Assembly (NCBI GenBank): GCA_009996555.1
Contig: JAACZX010000061.1
Location: forward strand, 1-9,431
Length of the DNA stretch: 9,431 nucleotides
Direction: 5' to 3'
Source: Chitinophagaceae bacterium
Lineage (GTDB): Bacteria > Bacteroidota > Bacteroidia > Chitinophagales > Chitinophagaceae
Shown: positions 1 to 5,637 of the stretch, in pieces
Position numbering within the stretch: the first letter of the stretch is position 1
How the letters are laid out: each line of letters opens with the position of its first letter
Made by a program: the position numbers and the translations under genes
Notes under the pieces: generated by a model
The model's input: only the letters and a program-made list of their open reading frames with translations
Database searches by the model: none
What the model was told of the DNA's origin: nothing

Positions 1-116
1 CTGTAGCGGCTAAAAAAGTTGGCTTACTCGCCCTTGTTGAAATCATTATTTTCTTTTTCATTTTATTCATGGGCTTTTTATATGCACATAAAAAAGGTGC
101 GTTAAAATGGAAATAA
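1..116 (+). CDS. nuoA: NADH-quinone oxidoreductase subunit A, 3' end only
   Basis: This is the last 37 codons of a gene that begins upstream of the window; the first complete codon is at base 3 and the stop is TAA at 114-116. The peptide contains a hydrophobic helix (LLALVEIIIFFFILFMGFLY) and ends in a short basic tail, AHKKGALKWK. A final membrane helix with a conserved Glu, followed by a Tyr and a Gly-Ala-Leu-x-Trp tail, is typical of NuoA, a small three-helix membrane subunit near the quinone site. Its position directly before nuoB fits the standard order. The assignment rests on this C-terminal fragment plus context; the N-terminal two thirds cannot be seen. Confidence 0.9.
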   Translation, partial: VAAKKVGLLALVEIIIFFFILFMGFLYAHKKGALKWK

Positions 117-120
117 AATA

Positions 121-204
121 CGGCCCCTCCAACCTCCCCAGAGGGGAGGCTAATCAACACACGGGCCTCGCTTATAAAAGATGTTAATTAAACGAACCAG
201 TACT
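121..204 (+). repeat. Left half of the composite intergenic repeat (nuoA-nuoB gap)
   Basis: A C-rich tail (121-132) is followed by a 7-bp perfect stem, CCTCCCC at 133-139 with GGGGAGG at 143-149, and a 3-nt AGA loop. After it comes CTTATAAAAGATGTTAATTAA, which matches the nuoD-nuoH copy at 19 of 21 bases. The second conserved word (GAAATGCTTAATTAC) and the right palindrome of the complete copies are missing; nuoB begins where they would lie. The right boundary is approximate. The stem has no run of T after it, so it does not look like an intrinsic terminator. I read it as a truncated copy. Confidence 0.75.
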
Positions 205-212
205 ACGTAACA

Positions 213-788
213 ATGGAAGAGTTAAAAAATAGTCTGAGTGTTTCCCAAGTCTCCCCTACCGGGGGAGATTTAGAGGGGGCTGTAAAGATTTATGAAACAC
301 CCGGTGGCGGCATCGTTCTCAGTAAACTGGACGATGTGATCAACTGGGCACGTTCCAACTCCTTATGGCCATTAACATTTGCTACCAGCTGCTGTGGAAT
401 TGAAATGATGAGTACCGCTGGTGCGAAATACGATTTCTCCCGATTTGGATTTGAAGTGGCTCGTGCTACACCACGGCAGGCCGATGTAATTATTATAGCA
501 GGAACCATTGTAAACAAAATGGCACCTGTGTTGAAACGTTTGTACGATCAGATGGCCGATCCGAAATATGTAATTGCAATGGGAGCATGCGCCATCAGTG
601 GTGGTCCTTTCTTTTATAATACTTACTCCGTTGTAAAAGGAGCTGACCACGTAATTCCGGTTGATGTATATGTTGCCGGTTGTCCGCCACGGCCAGAAGC
701 ATTATTGCATGCGTTGATCTCTTTACAACAAAAAATAAAAATGGGTTTAACCCGTGAACAAATAAGAGAGGGAAAAGAAAGCGTATGA
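213..788 (+). CDS. nuoB: NADH-quinone oxidoreductase subunit B (N2 cluster)
   Basis: A protein of 191 residues, the PSST-type subunit that binds the terminal [4Fe-4S] cluster N2 and hands electrons to quinone in the connecting arm. The four expected cluster cysteines are visible: adjacent Cys60 and Cys61 ([10 protein letters not shown]), Cys126 (MGACAISGG) and Cys157 (VAGCPPRPE). The conserved core starts near residue 26 ([10 protein letters not shown]). The ATG at 213 is chosen because the only other in-frame start candidate ahead of the cysteine pair is a GTG at codon 42, inside the core. No Shine-Dalgarno sequence is evident. Residues 11-23 are encoded by a palindrome matching the intergenic repeats of this operon, so the N-terminal extension appears to be repeat-derived. 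The stop overlaps the nuoC start as ATGA, suggesting translational coupling. Confidence 0.98.
   Translation: MEELKNSLSVSQVSPTGGDLEGAVKIYETPGGGIVLSKLDDVINWARSNSLWPLTFATSCCGIEMMSTAGAKYDFSRFGFEVARATPRQADVIIIAGTIVNKMAPVLKRLYDQMADPKYVIAMGACAISGGPFFYNTYSVVKGADHVIPVDVYVAGCPPRPEALLHALISLQQKIKMGLTREQIREGKESV
245..282 (-). repeat. REP-like palindrome inside the nuoB coding sequence
   Basis: Bases 247-280 match the reverse complement of the left arm of the nuoD-nuoH repeat (2452-2482). The 11-base block AAGTCTCCCCT and the block AGATTTAGAGGGG are shared, and three single-base additions separate the two. The stem is TCTCCCC at 250-256 paired with GGGGAGA at 262-268. Orientation is opposite to the left arms in the intergenic copies. 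The element lies in frame within nuoB and encodes about residues 11-23 ([13 protein letters not shown]), ahead of the conserved core. A chance match of this length in a coding region is unlikely given that the same element occurs throughout the operon. Confidence 0.85.
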
Positions 789-1249
789 CGAACGAAGAAT
801 TAAAGACGACCCTTGGCGAGTTAGCTGCAACTGCAGTTATTGATGAAGCAGATGCAAACGGCTGGCTTACTGCAAACATTGAAGCAGCAAACTGGTTATC
901 GTTTGCACAAAGCTTACGTAACGTTCCTGAACTGCAATTCGACTTCCTGTTTTGCTTAACCTGTGTTGACTGGAAAACACATCTCACGATGGTGTATCAT
1001 CTCCGTTCAACCACAAACAAACACGAGCTGGTTGTAAAAGCAAAACTCGATCGTAACAATCCCGAAATAGAAACGGTTTCGCATATCTGGCGCACAGCAG
1101 AATTTCATGAACGTGAAGTGTATGAATTGTTTGGTGTAAAATTTCTGAATCATCCAGATCTGCGTTTGCTGATATTACCTGATGGTTGGGAAGGAAAAAA
1201 ACCATTACTGAAAGATTTTGAAGATCCGATTAACATGATCAGACTATAG
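785..1249 (+). CDS. nuoC: NADH-quinone oxidoreductase subunit C (30 kDa type)
   Basis: A 154-residue hydrophilic subunit of the connecting arm that packs against NuoD and NuoB; it carries no cofactor. The 30-kDa signature is present around residues 105-131: [16 protein letters not shown], followed by [15 protein letters not shown]. The gene is separate from nuoD, unlike the fused nuoCD of enterobacteria. The length is at the short end for stand-alone NuoC, which often has a longer C-terminal tail; here the protein ends soon after the signature at [14 protein letters not shown]. The start ATG shares bases with the nuoB stop (785-788), consistent with coupled translation of subunits made in equal amounts. 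Confidence 0.97.
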   Translation: MTNEELKTTLGELAATAVIDEADANGWLTANIEAANWLSFAQSLRNVPELQFDFLFCLTCVDWKTHLTMVYHLRSTTNKHELVVKAKLDRNNPEIETVSHIWRTAEFHEREVYELFGVKFLNHPDLRLLILPDGWEGKKPLLKDFEDPINMIRL

Positions 1250-1275
1250 CCCCCAACCCCTGAAGGGGAGTAAGG
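1250..1275 (+). repeat. Minimal REP-like palindrome after nuoC
   Basis: Directly after the nuoC TAG there is a C-rich tail followed by CCCC (1257-1260), TGAA and GGGG (1265-1268), extendable by a T-A pair. It has the same layout as the left arms of the other intergenic copies (C-rich tail, then C/G stem, placed at the stop codon). The rest of the nuoC-nuoD gap (1276-1331) does not show the conserved spacer words or a right palindrome. The stem is short, so its membership of the family rests mainly on position and composition. Confidence 0.55.
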
Positions 1276-1316
1276 CAAGAATGACAGAATGAACTTTAAA
1301 AACAAAAAATTCTCTT

Positions 1317-1323
1317 AGGGAGA
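1317..1323 (+). promoter_or_regulatory. Possible Shine-Dalgarno sequence of nuoD
   Basis: AGGGAGA ends 8 nt before the ATG at 1332. Most starts in this operon lack such a sequence. It supports the chosen nuoD start, together with an in-frame TGA at 1290-1292 that rules out a long upstream extension. Confidence 0.5.
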
Positions 1324-1331
1324 ACATTGGC

Positions 1332-2447
1332 ATGTTTGAAGAAGTAGGCACAACAACGGAAGGCGATTTGGTGATTAATATGGGGCCGCAGCACCCTGCC
1401 ACACATGGTGTACTCCATTTAGTGGTTACGCTCAATGGCGAAACCATCAAGAATGTAGAACCGCACCTCGGCTACATTCACCGCTCTATTGAAAAAATGT
1501 GTGAGAGTCTTACCTATCGCCAGTTCATTTATGTAACAAGCCGCATGGATTATCTTTCTGCACACATCAACAATCATGCATGTGCGATGTGCGTGGAGAA
1601 AGGTTTGCAGTTAGAAGTACCTGCACGTGCACAGGTGATCCGTGTATTGATGGATGAACTGACACGGCTTGCCTCGCATGAATTATGGTGGGGAGCGATG
1701 GCCATGGATCTCGGTGCCTTCACGCCTTTCTTTCATGCGTTTCGTGAACGTGAAGTGATCAATGATATTATGGAAGAAACATGTGGTGCACGCTTAACCA
1801 TGAACTACATGGTGCCCGGCGGTGTGATGCATGATCTTCATCCCAACTTTCAACAACGGGTAAAAGACTTTTTACAACTCTACAAACGTAAGATCCACGA
1901 ATACGATGAACTGGTAACAGGTAATATCATCTTCCAGAACCGTATGAAAGGTGTGGGTATTATTTCACCTGAAGATGTGCTCTCTTACGGTTGTACGGGA
2001 CCGGTAGCAAGAGGCAGCGGTGTAAGCAGCGATGTACGCAAGCTTTATCCGTATGAAATTTATGACAAGCTGGAATTTGATGAAGTATTGGAAGATGGAT
2101 GCGATTCCTTTGCACGCTACATGGTACGTATTCGGGAAATGCAGCAATCGGTACGCATTATTGAACAGTTGATTGATAATATACCGGATGGTGAGTTCCA
2201 GGCAAAAACAAAAGCCGTATTGAAGTTACCCAAAGGTGAATTCTACAGCAAAGCCGAAACAGCACGTGGTGAATTGGGTGTATATATTGTAAGTGAAGGT
2301 GGAACTACACCATATCGTATTAAATTCCGTTCACCGGGTTTCTCGAATTTATCAGCATTGAATCATTTGGTAAAAGGTGGAAAGATTGGTGATTTGATTG
2401 CAGCGATGGGAACATTGGATCTGGTGATACCGGATATTGACCGATAA
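1332..2447 (+). CDS. nuoD: NADH-quinone oxidoreductase subunit D (49 kDa type)
   Basis: A 371-residue subunit that, with NuoB and NuoH, forms the quinone-binding cavity. The N-terminal motif MGPQHPATHGVLH contains His25, and RMDY contains Tyr74; these align with the quinone headgroup ligands His38 and Tyr87 of Thermus Nqo4. The 49-kDa signature region reads LGYIHRSIEKMCES (residues 46-59); the small residue after HR is Ser rather than the usual Gly or Ala. The protein ends in the conserved PDIDR. It is a little shorter than many stand-alone NuoD proteins because the N-terminal extension before the core is brief. In the classical order nuoE follows; here the next gene is nuoH, 200 bp away, with a composite repeat filling the gap. 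Confidence 0.98.
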   Translation: MFEEVGTTTEGDLVINMGPQHPATHGVLHLVVTLNGETIKNVEPHLGYIHRSIEKMCESLTYRQFIYVTSRMDYLSAHINNHACAMCVEKGLQLEVPARAQVIRVLMDELTRLASHELWWGAMAMDLGAFTPFFHAFREREVINDIMEETCGARLTMNYMVPGGVMHDLHPNFQQRVKDFLQLYKRKIHEYDELVTGNIIFQNRMKGVGIISPEDVLSYGCTGPVARGSGVSSDVRKLYPYEIYDKLEFDEVLEDGCDSFARYMVRIREMQQSVRIIEQLIDNIPDGEFQAKTKAVLKLPKGEFYSKAETARGELGVYIVSEGGTTPYRIKFRSPGFSNLSALNHLVKGGKIGDLIAAMGTLDLVIPDIDR

Positions 2448-2448
2448 A

Positions 2449-2632
2449 GCGGCCCCTCTAAATCTCCCCGGAGGGGAGACTTTGCAAGGCACAAAGCCAG
2501 CTTATGAAAGATCTTAATTAAAGAATTAGTTGCTGATTGAAAAGAAAAGATGAAATGCTTAATTACGACAGATAAATAGAATTACTAAAGTTTGGCCTCC
2601 CTCTCCACCGGAGAGGGAACGAGGGAGAGGCC
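2449..2632 (+). repeat. Complete composite repeat, copy 1 (nuoD-nuoH gap)
   Basis: The copy is about 184 bp and starts one base after the nuoD stop. Left palindrome: TCTCCCC (2463-2469) with GGGGAGA (2473-2479), loop GGA. Spacer words: CCAGCTT (2497-2503) and GAAATGCTTAATTAC (2552-2566). Right palindrome: inner 8-bp stem CCCTCTCC (2599-2606) with GGAGAGGG (2610-2617), enclosed by GGCCT (2594-2598) with AGGCC (2628-2632). The nuoH ATG follows 15 nt after the element. The two palindromes point in opposite directions, each with its C-rich tail outward, like a BIME. Mobilisation by a REP-associated transposase would be inference; none is encoded here. Confidence 0.85.
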
Positions 2633-2647
2633 TCTAAATAAAAATAC

Positions 2648-3724
2648 ATGTGGAGCTTAAGTAACATAGCAGCAAATATTGATCAATGGCTCAACGCAAA
2701 CATGAGCCCAACATGGGCGTTGATTGTAGAAATGCTGATTGCCGGTGTTGCCGTAATTGGTTTGTTTGCCGCACTCGGATTGGTATTGGTAATTATGGAA
2801 CGGAAAGTATCGGCTTGGATACAAATTCGTCTCGGACCAAATCGTGTAGGACCAAAAGGTATGTTGCAATCCTTAGCTGACACATTGAAATTATTGGTAA
2901 AAGAAGGGATGACGCCCGGTGGTGCAGATAAATTGTTGTTCAACGTTGCACCGTTTGTTGCCATGATCGTTGCCATGCTGCTGCTTGCACCCATTGCCTT
3001 TGCAAAAGATTTTCAACTGTGGGATTTGAACATCGGCGTGTTGTACATTTCTGCTGTATCATCCATTTCTGTCATTAGTATTTTAATGGCAGGCTGGGCA
3101 AGTAACAATAAATATTCGTTGCTTGGTGCTATGCGTAGTGGCGCACAGATTGTGAGCTATGAATTAAGTGCCGGTCTTGCGGTGCTTGCGATTGTTGTGT
3201 TAACAGGCAGTTTACGCATCAGCGATATCATCCAGGCACAGGAAAATGGCTGGTGGTTATTTAAAGGACATATTCCTGTAATCATCGCTTTTATCATTTT
3301 CATTATTGCTGTTACTGCCGAAACAAACCGTGCACCATTTGATCTGGCTGAAGCAGAAAGTGAATTGACTGCTGGCTTCCATACAGAATATTCGGGAATG
3401 AAATTCGCTCTCTTCTTCCTTGCAGAATATGTGAATGTGTTTATTGTGTGTGCCATTGGTGCTACTTTATTCTTAGGTGGATGGATGCCGTTTCATATTG
3501 GCAACTGGCATGCATTTAACGGTGTGATGGATTGGATACCATCGAGCGTGTGGTTCTTTGGTAAAACTTTCTTTTTAATTTTTGTGATCATGTGGTTCCG
3601 CTGGACCTTCCCCCGTTTACGGATCGATCAGCTGCTGAACCTGGAGTGGAAATATTTATTACCCATCAGCATGTTCAACTTACTGCTGGTAACATTGATT
3701 GCAATTATGGGTTGGCATTTTTGA
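2648..3724 (+). CDS. nuoH: NADH-quinone oxidoreductase subunit H
   Basis: A 358-residue membrane subunit (ND1 type, about eight to nine helices) that joins the hydrophilic arm to the membrane arm and forms the quinone entrance. Both family signatures are clear: MERKVSAWIQIRLGPNRVG at residues 50-68, and ETNRAPFDLAEAESELTAG at 225-243 followed by FHTEYSGMKFALFFLAEY, the acidic loop facing the quinone cavity. The protein is somewhat longer than E. coli NuoH (325 residues), with an extended stretch around residues 275-300 between helices. It sits where nuoE, F and G would precede it in the 14-gene order, but directly follows nuoD here. The ATG lies 15 nt after the right palindrome of repeat copy 1; no separate Shine-Dalgarno sequence is seen. 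Confidence 0.98.
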   Translation: MWSLSNIAANIDQWLNANMSPTWALIVEMLIAGVAVIGLFAALGLVLVIMERKVSAWIQIRLGPNRVGPKGMLQSLADTLKLLVKEGMTPGGADKLLFNVAPFVAMIVAMLLLAPIAFAKDFQLWDLNIGVLYISAVSSISVISILMAGWASNNKYSLLGAMRSGAQIVSYELSAGLAVLAIVVLTGSLRISDIIQAQENGWWLFKGHIPVIIAFIIFIIAVTAETNRAPFDLAEAESELTAGFHTEYSGMKFALFFLAEYVNVFIVCAIGATLFLGGWMPFHIGNWHAFNGVMDWIPSSVWFFGKTFFLIFVIMWFRWTFPRLRIDQLLNLEWKYLLPISMFNLLLVTLIAIMGWHF

Positions 3725-3946
3725 AGCCCAAAGCCAAGCCTCCCCAAACCCCTCCGGTAGAGGGGCTTTGCAAGGCACAGGCCAGCTTGTTAAAGATGCA
3801 AATTGAATAGTAGGATGCTGATTGAAAAAGAATAAGATGAAATGCCCGCCTGAATGACGAAGTCGGGCAGGCTTAATTACAAAAGATAACTTAATAAAAT
3901 AAAGCCCGGCCTCCCTCTCTACTGGAGAGGGAACGAGGGTGAGGCT
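3725..3946 (+). repeat. Complete composite repeat, copy 2 (nuoH-nuoI gap), with nested insertion
   Basis: The copy is about 222 bp, or 195 bp without a 27-bp insertion. It begins at the nuoH stop and ends 5 nt before the nuoI ATG. Left palindrome: CCCCTC (3749-3754) with GAGGGG (3760-3765). CCAGCTT lies at 3782-3788. The second word is split: GAAATGC (3839-3845) and TTAATTAC (3873-3880). Right palindrome: CCCTCTCT (3913-3920) with GGAGAGGG (3924-3931, one T-G pair), enclosed by GGCCT (3908-3912) with AGGCT (3942-3946). From the second word to the right palindrome is 27 nt, as in the other copies. This accounts for essentially the whole gene-free interval. Confidence 0.85.
3844..3872. repeat. 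27-bp hairpin inserted into repeat copy 2
   Basis: Compared with the three uninterrupted copies, bases 3846-3872 are an extra 27 bp placed inside GAAATGCTTAATTAC. The segment is an imperfect inverted repeat: GCCCGCCTGA (3844-3853) pairs with TCGGGCAGGC (3863-3872), with one mismatch and one T-G pair. GC is present on both edges (3844-3845 and 3871-3872), which could be a 2-bp target duplication or simply part of the palindrome. It is G+C-rich against its A+T-rich surroundings. It looks like a second small palindromic element nested in the first. Confidence 0.75.
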
Positions 3947-3951
3947 GCATT

Positions 3952-4431
3952 ATGTTTTTAAAACAATACATACAAGACATCTGGGGTGCGATTAAATCGC
4001 TGGCAACGGGTATGAAACGTACCGGTTACTATTTCACCCACCACAAAGAAATTATTACACAACAATATCCTGATAACCGGGATACGTTGCTGTTGCCCGA
4101 ACGCTTCAAAGGCGAAGTGGTAATGACACACGATGAGAACAATGAACACGCCTGTACAGGTTGTACAGCTTGTGAACTGGCTTGTCCGAATGCAACGATC
4201 AAGATCATTACCAAGTTTGATGTGGATGCAGAAACAGGTAAGAAGAAAAAAGCCATCGACACATTTGTGTATCATCTTGAACTGTGTACGATGTGTAACC
4301 TGTGTGTGGAAGCTTGCCCAACGGGTGCTATTAAAATGGCGCAAACATTTGAACACAGTGTGTTTGATAGAAGTCAATTGACGAAGAAGCTGAACAAACC
4401 TGGTTCGAAAGTGAGAGCGGGTGTTGAATAA
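3952..4431 (+). CDS. nuoI: NADH-quinone oxidoreductase subunit I (8Fe ferredoxin type)
   Basis: A 159-residue TYKY-type subunit carrying clusters N6a and N6b, which pass electrons toward N2 in NuoB. Two complete [4Fe-4S] motifs are visible: CTGCTACELACP with Cys68, 71, 74 and 78, and CTMCNLCVEACP with Cys112, 115, 118 and 122. The last cysteine of each motif would ligate the partner cluster in the usual 8Fe arrangement. A short amphipathic N-terminal segment (about residues 1-30) precedes the domain, and a lysine-rich tail follows it. Between the motifs is a charged insert, DAETGKKKKAID (about residues 92-103). The ATG follows the right palindrome of repeat copy 2 by 5 nt. Confidence 0.98.
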   Translation: MFLKQYIQDIWGAIKSLATGMKRTGYYFTHHKEIITQQYPDNRDTLLLPERFKGEVVMTHDENNEHACTGCTACELACPNATIKIITKFDVDAETGKKKKAIDTFVYHLELCTMCNLCVEACPTGAIKMAQTFEHSVFDRSQLTKKLNKPGSKVRAGVE

Positions 4432-4612
4432 ACCCCTCCCGGCCTCCCCTGAAAGGGAGGAGACCAACACACAAAACCAGCTTCTGTAAAATGTAAATAA
4501 ACAGTTAGCTGCCGAATGAAAAACAAAAGTTGAAATGCTTAATTACTATTGTTAAACTAAAAAATTACAGCTCGGCCTCCTTCTCTAAAGGAGAAGGACC
4601 GAGGATGAGGCC
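4432..4612 (+). repeat. Complete composite repeat, copy 3 (nuoI-nuoJ gap)
   Basis: The copy is about 181 bp and occupies the whole gap, from the base after the nuoI stop to the base before the nuoJ ATG. Left palindrome: CCTCCC (4443-4448) with GGGAGG (4455-4460). Words: CCAGCTT (4477-4483) and GAAATGCTTAATTAC (4532-4546). Right palindrome: CCTTCTCT (4579-4586) with GGAGAAGG (4590-4597), enclosed by GGCCT (4574-4578) with AGGCC (4608-4612). The third stem pair is T-A here but C-G in the other three copies, a compensatory change that supports a formed stem. Confidence 0.85.
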
Positions 4613-5128
4613 ATGACAGCATCACAAATCATATTTTATCTCATCTCAGCATTTATTCTGAGCATGGGTGTTTTATCGGTAACCAGCCGCAAAATTTTCC
4701 GTTCGGCCATCTGGTTGTTATTTTCATTAATTGGTATTGCTGCCTTGTACTTCTGGATGGATGTGCAGTTTATTGCTGCGGTACAAATTGTGGTGTACGT
4801 TGGCGGTATTGTTGTACTCATCATCTTTTCCATATTCCTTACACAGCAATCTGGAAAAGAAATGCCCAAAGCTCCGCTCTTACGAACAATTGCAGGCGCC
4901 TTGGCTGTGCTGTTTGGTTTTGCGTATACCTATTTACTCATCGATCAATACGGATTTCCAACAATCGATCAGCCATTCGACAGTGATGTGGCACGCATTG
5001 GTAATGCCATGCTTAACACACAGGAAGGCGGTTATGCACTACCGTTTGAAGTAGTGAGTATTCTCCTGCTTGCAGCAATGGTTGGTTGTATTGTTATTGC
5101 CCTTAAAACAAAACCCGAAGAAAAATGA
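4613..5128 (+). CDS. nuoJ: NADH-quinone oxidoreductase subunit J
   Basis: A 171-residue membrane subunit (ND6 type) with about five helices. The third helix contains the family motif VQIVVYVGGIVVL (residues 57-69), which includes the pi-bulge region thought to couple the quinone site to the pumps. A soluble loop with LIDQYGFPTIDQ lies between later helices, and the C-terminus ends KTKPEEK. The ATG directly abuts the right palindrome of repeat copy 3, so the start codon would sit at the base of that hairpin. The last codons overlap nuoK as ATGA, indicating coupled translation of J and K. Confidence 0.96.
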   Translation: MTASQIIFYLISAFILSMGVLSVTSRKIFRSAIWLLFSLIGIAALYFWMDVQFIAAVQIVVYVGGIVVLIIFSIFLTQQSGKEMPKAPLLRTIAGALAVLFGFAYTYLLIDQYGFPTIDQPFDSDVARIGNAMLNTQEGGYALPFEVVSILLLAAMVGCIVIALKTKPEEK

Positions 5129-5439
5129 GCGACATACCCATTTCACATATTCTATTCGTAAGCACAGCGCTGTTCTTTATCGGCATGTATGGTTTGTTTA
5201 CCCGTCGTAATATGATTACGATGCTGATGGCGATTGAACTGATCCTGAACAGCGTCAACATCAACTTCGTGGTGTTTAATAAATATCTCTACCCCGACAA
5301 GTTAGACGGCATCTTCTTCACCATATTTATTGTAACCATTGCTGCTGCAGAAGCTGCTGTGGCAATTGCCATCATCATTAATCTTTACCGCAGTCATAAA
5401 TCAATTGATGTGGAAGATGCAACAGACATGAAATACTAG
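5125..5439 (+). CDS. nuoK: NADH-quinone oxidoreductase subunit K
   Basis: A 104-residue, three-helix membrane subunit (ND4L type). The two membrane glutamates that form the proton path in this family are present: Glu38 (LMAIELILNSVN) and Glu76 (TIAAAEAAVAIAI), corresponding to Glu36 and Glu72 of E. coli NuoK. The length is close to the usual 100 residues, with a short hydrophilic tail (SHKSIDVEDATDMKY). It starts inside the nuoJ stop (4-bp overlap) and is followed directly by repeat copy 4. Confidence 0.97.
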   Translation: MSDIPISHILFVSTALFFIGMYGLFTRRNMITMLMAIELILNSVNINFVVFNKYLYPDKLDGIFFTIFIVTIAAAEAAVAIAIIINLYRSHKSIDVEDATDMKY

Positions 5440-5636
5440 GCGGACCCCTTCCGACTTCCCCCAAAGGGTGAAGCCATCAAGACACAAGGCCAGCTTGACA
5501 AAGAGATTGATAAACAGGAATAGACCGAATGATGTTGAAGAAACATCAAAAAGACGAAATGCTTAATTACTATTGTTGATATAAAAAACTAAAGCCCGGC
5601 CTCCCTCTCTACCGGAGAGGGAACGAGGGTGAGGCA
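5440..5636 (+). repeat. Complete composite repeat, copy 4 (nuoK-nuoL gap)
   Basis: The copy is about 197 bp, from the base after the nuoK stop to one base before the nuoL ATG. Left palindrome: CTTCCCCC (5455-5462) with GGGTGAAG (5466-5473), seven of eight positions paired. Words: CCAGCTT (5490-5496) and GAAATGCTTAATTAC (5556-5570). Right palindrome: CCCTCTCT (5603-5610) with GGAGAGGG (5614-5621), enclosed by GCCT with AGGC (5599-5602, 5632-5635). The interval between the two words is about 10 nt longer than in the other copies. The right arm is nearly identical to that of copy 2. Confidence 0.85.
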
Positions 5637-5637
5637 T

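Noticed and set aside
595..987. Antisense open frame of 130 codons across nuoB and nuoC
   Set aside because: It crosses two clearly real genes, has no recognisable motif, and looks like a shadow of their codon pattern. The same applies to the other antisense and alternative-frame stretches, including 3958-4470 and 7796-8128.
2463..2479. Left palindromes after stop codons as intrinsic transcription terminators
   Set aside because: They have strong C/G stems but no following T run, and they lie between genes of one co-directional operon whose downstream subunits are required.
2583..2595. TAAAGTTTG upstream of nuoH as a Bacteroidota -7 promoter element (TAnnTTTG)
   Set aside because: Spacing is off by one base, there is no clear -33 element, and the other repeat copies do not keep it.
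3592..3810. Alternative-frame ORF running out of nuoH into repeat copy 2
   Set aside because: Its first part is a shifted reading of nuoH and its end is translated repeat, rich in Pro and Lys with no domain; start context is internal to nuoH.
2449..5636. The regularly spaced palindromes as a CRISPR array
   Set aside because: The repeats are separated by whole genes, differ in sequence and have long composite structure, unlike short identical direct repeats with unique spacers.
5629..5637. GTG at 5629 as the nuoL start, adding Met-Arg-His
   Set aside because: The codon lies inside the right palindrome of repeat copy 4, and the ATG at 5638 gives a normal NuoL N-terminus (MNYSSYIALIPLLP).
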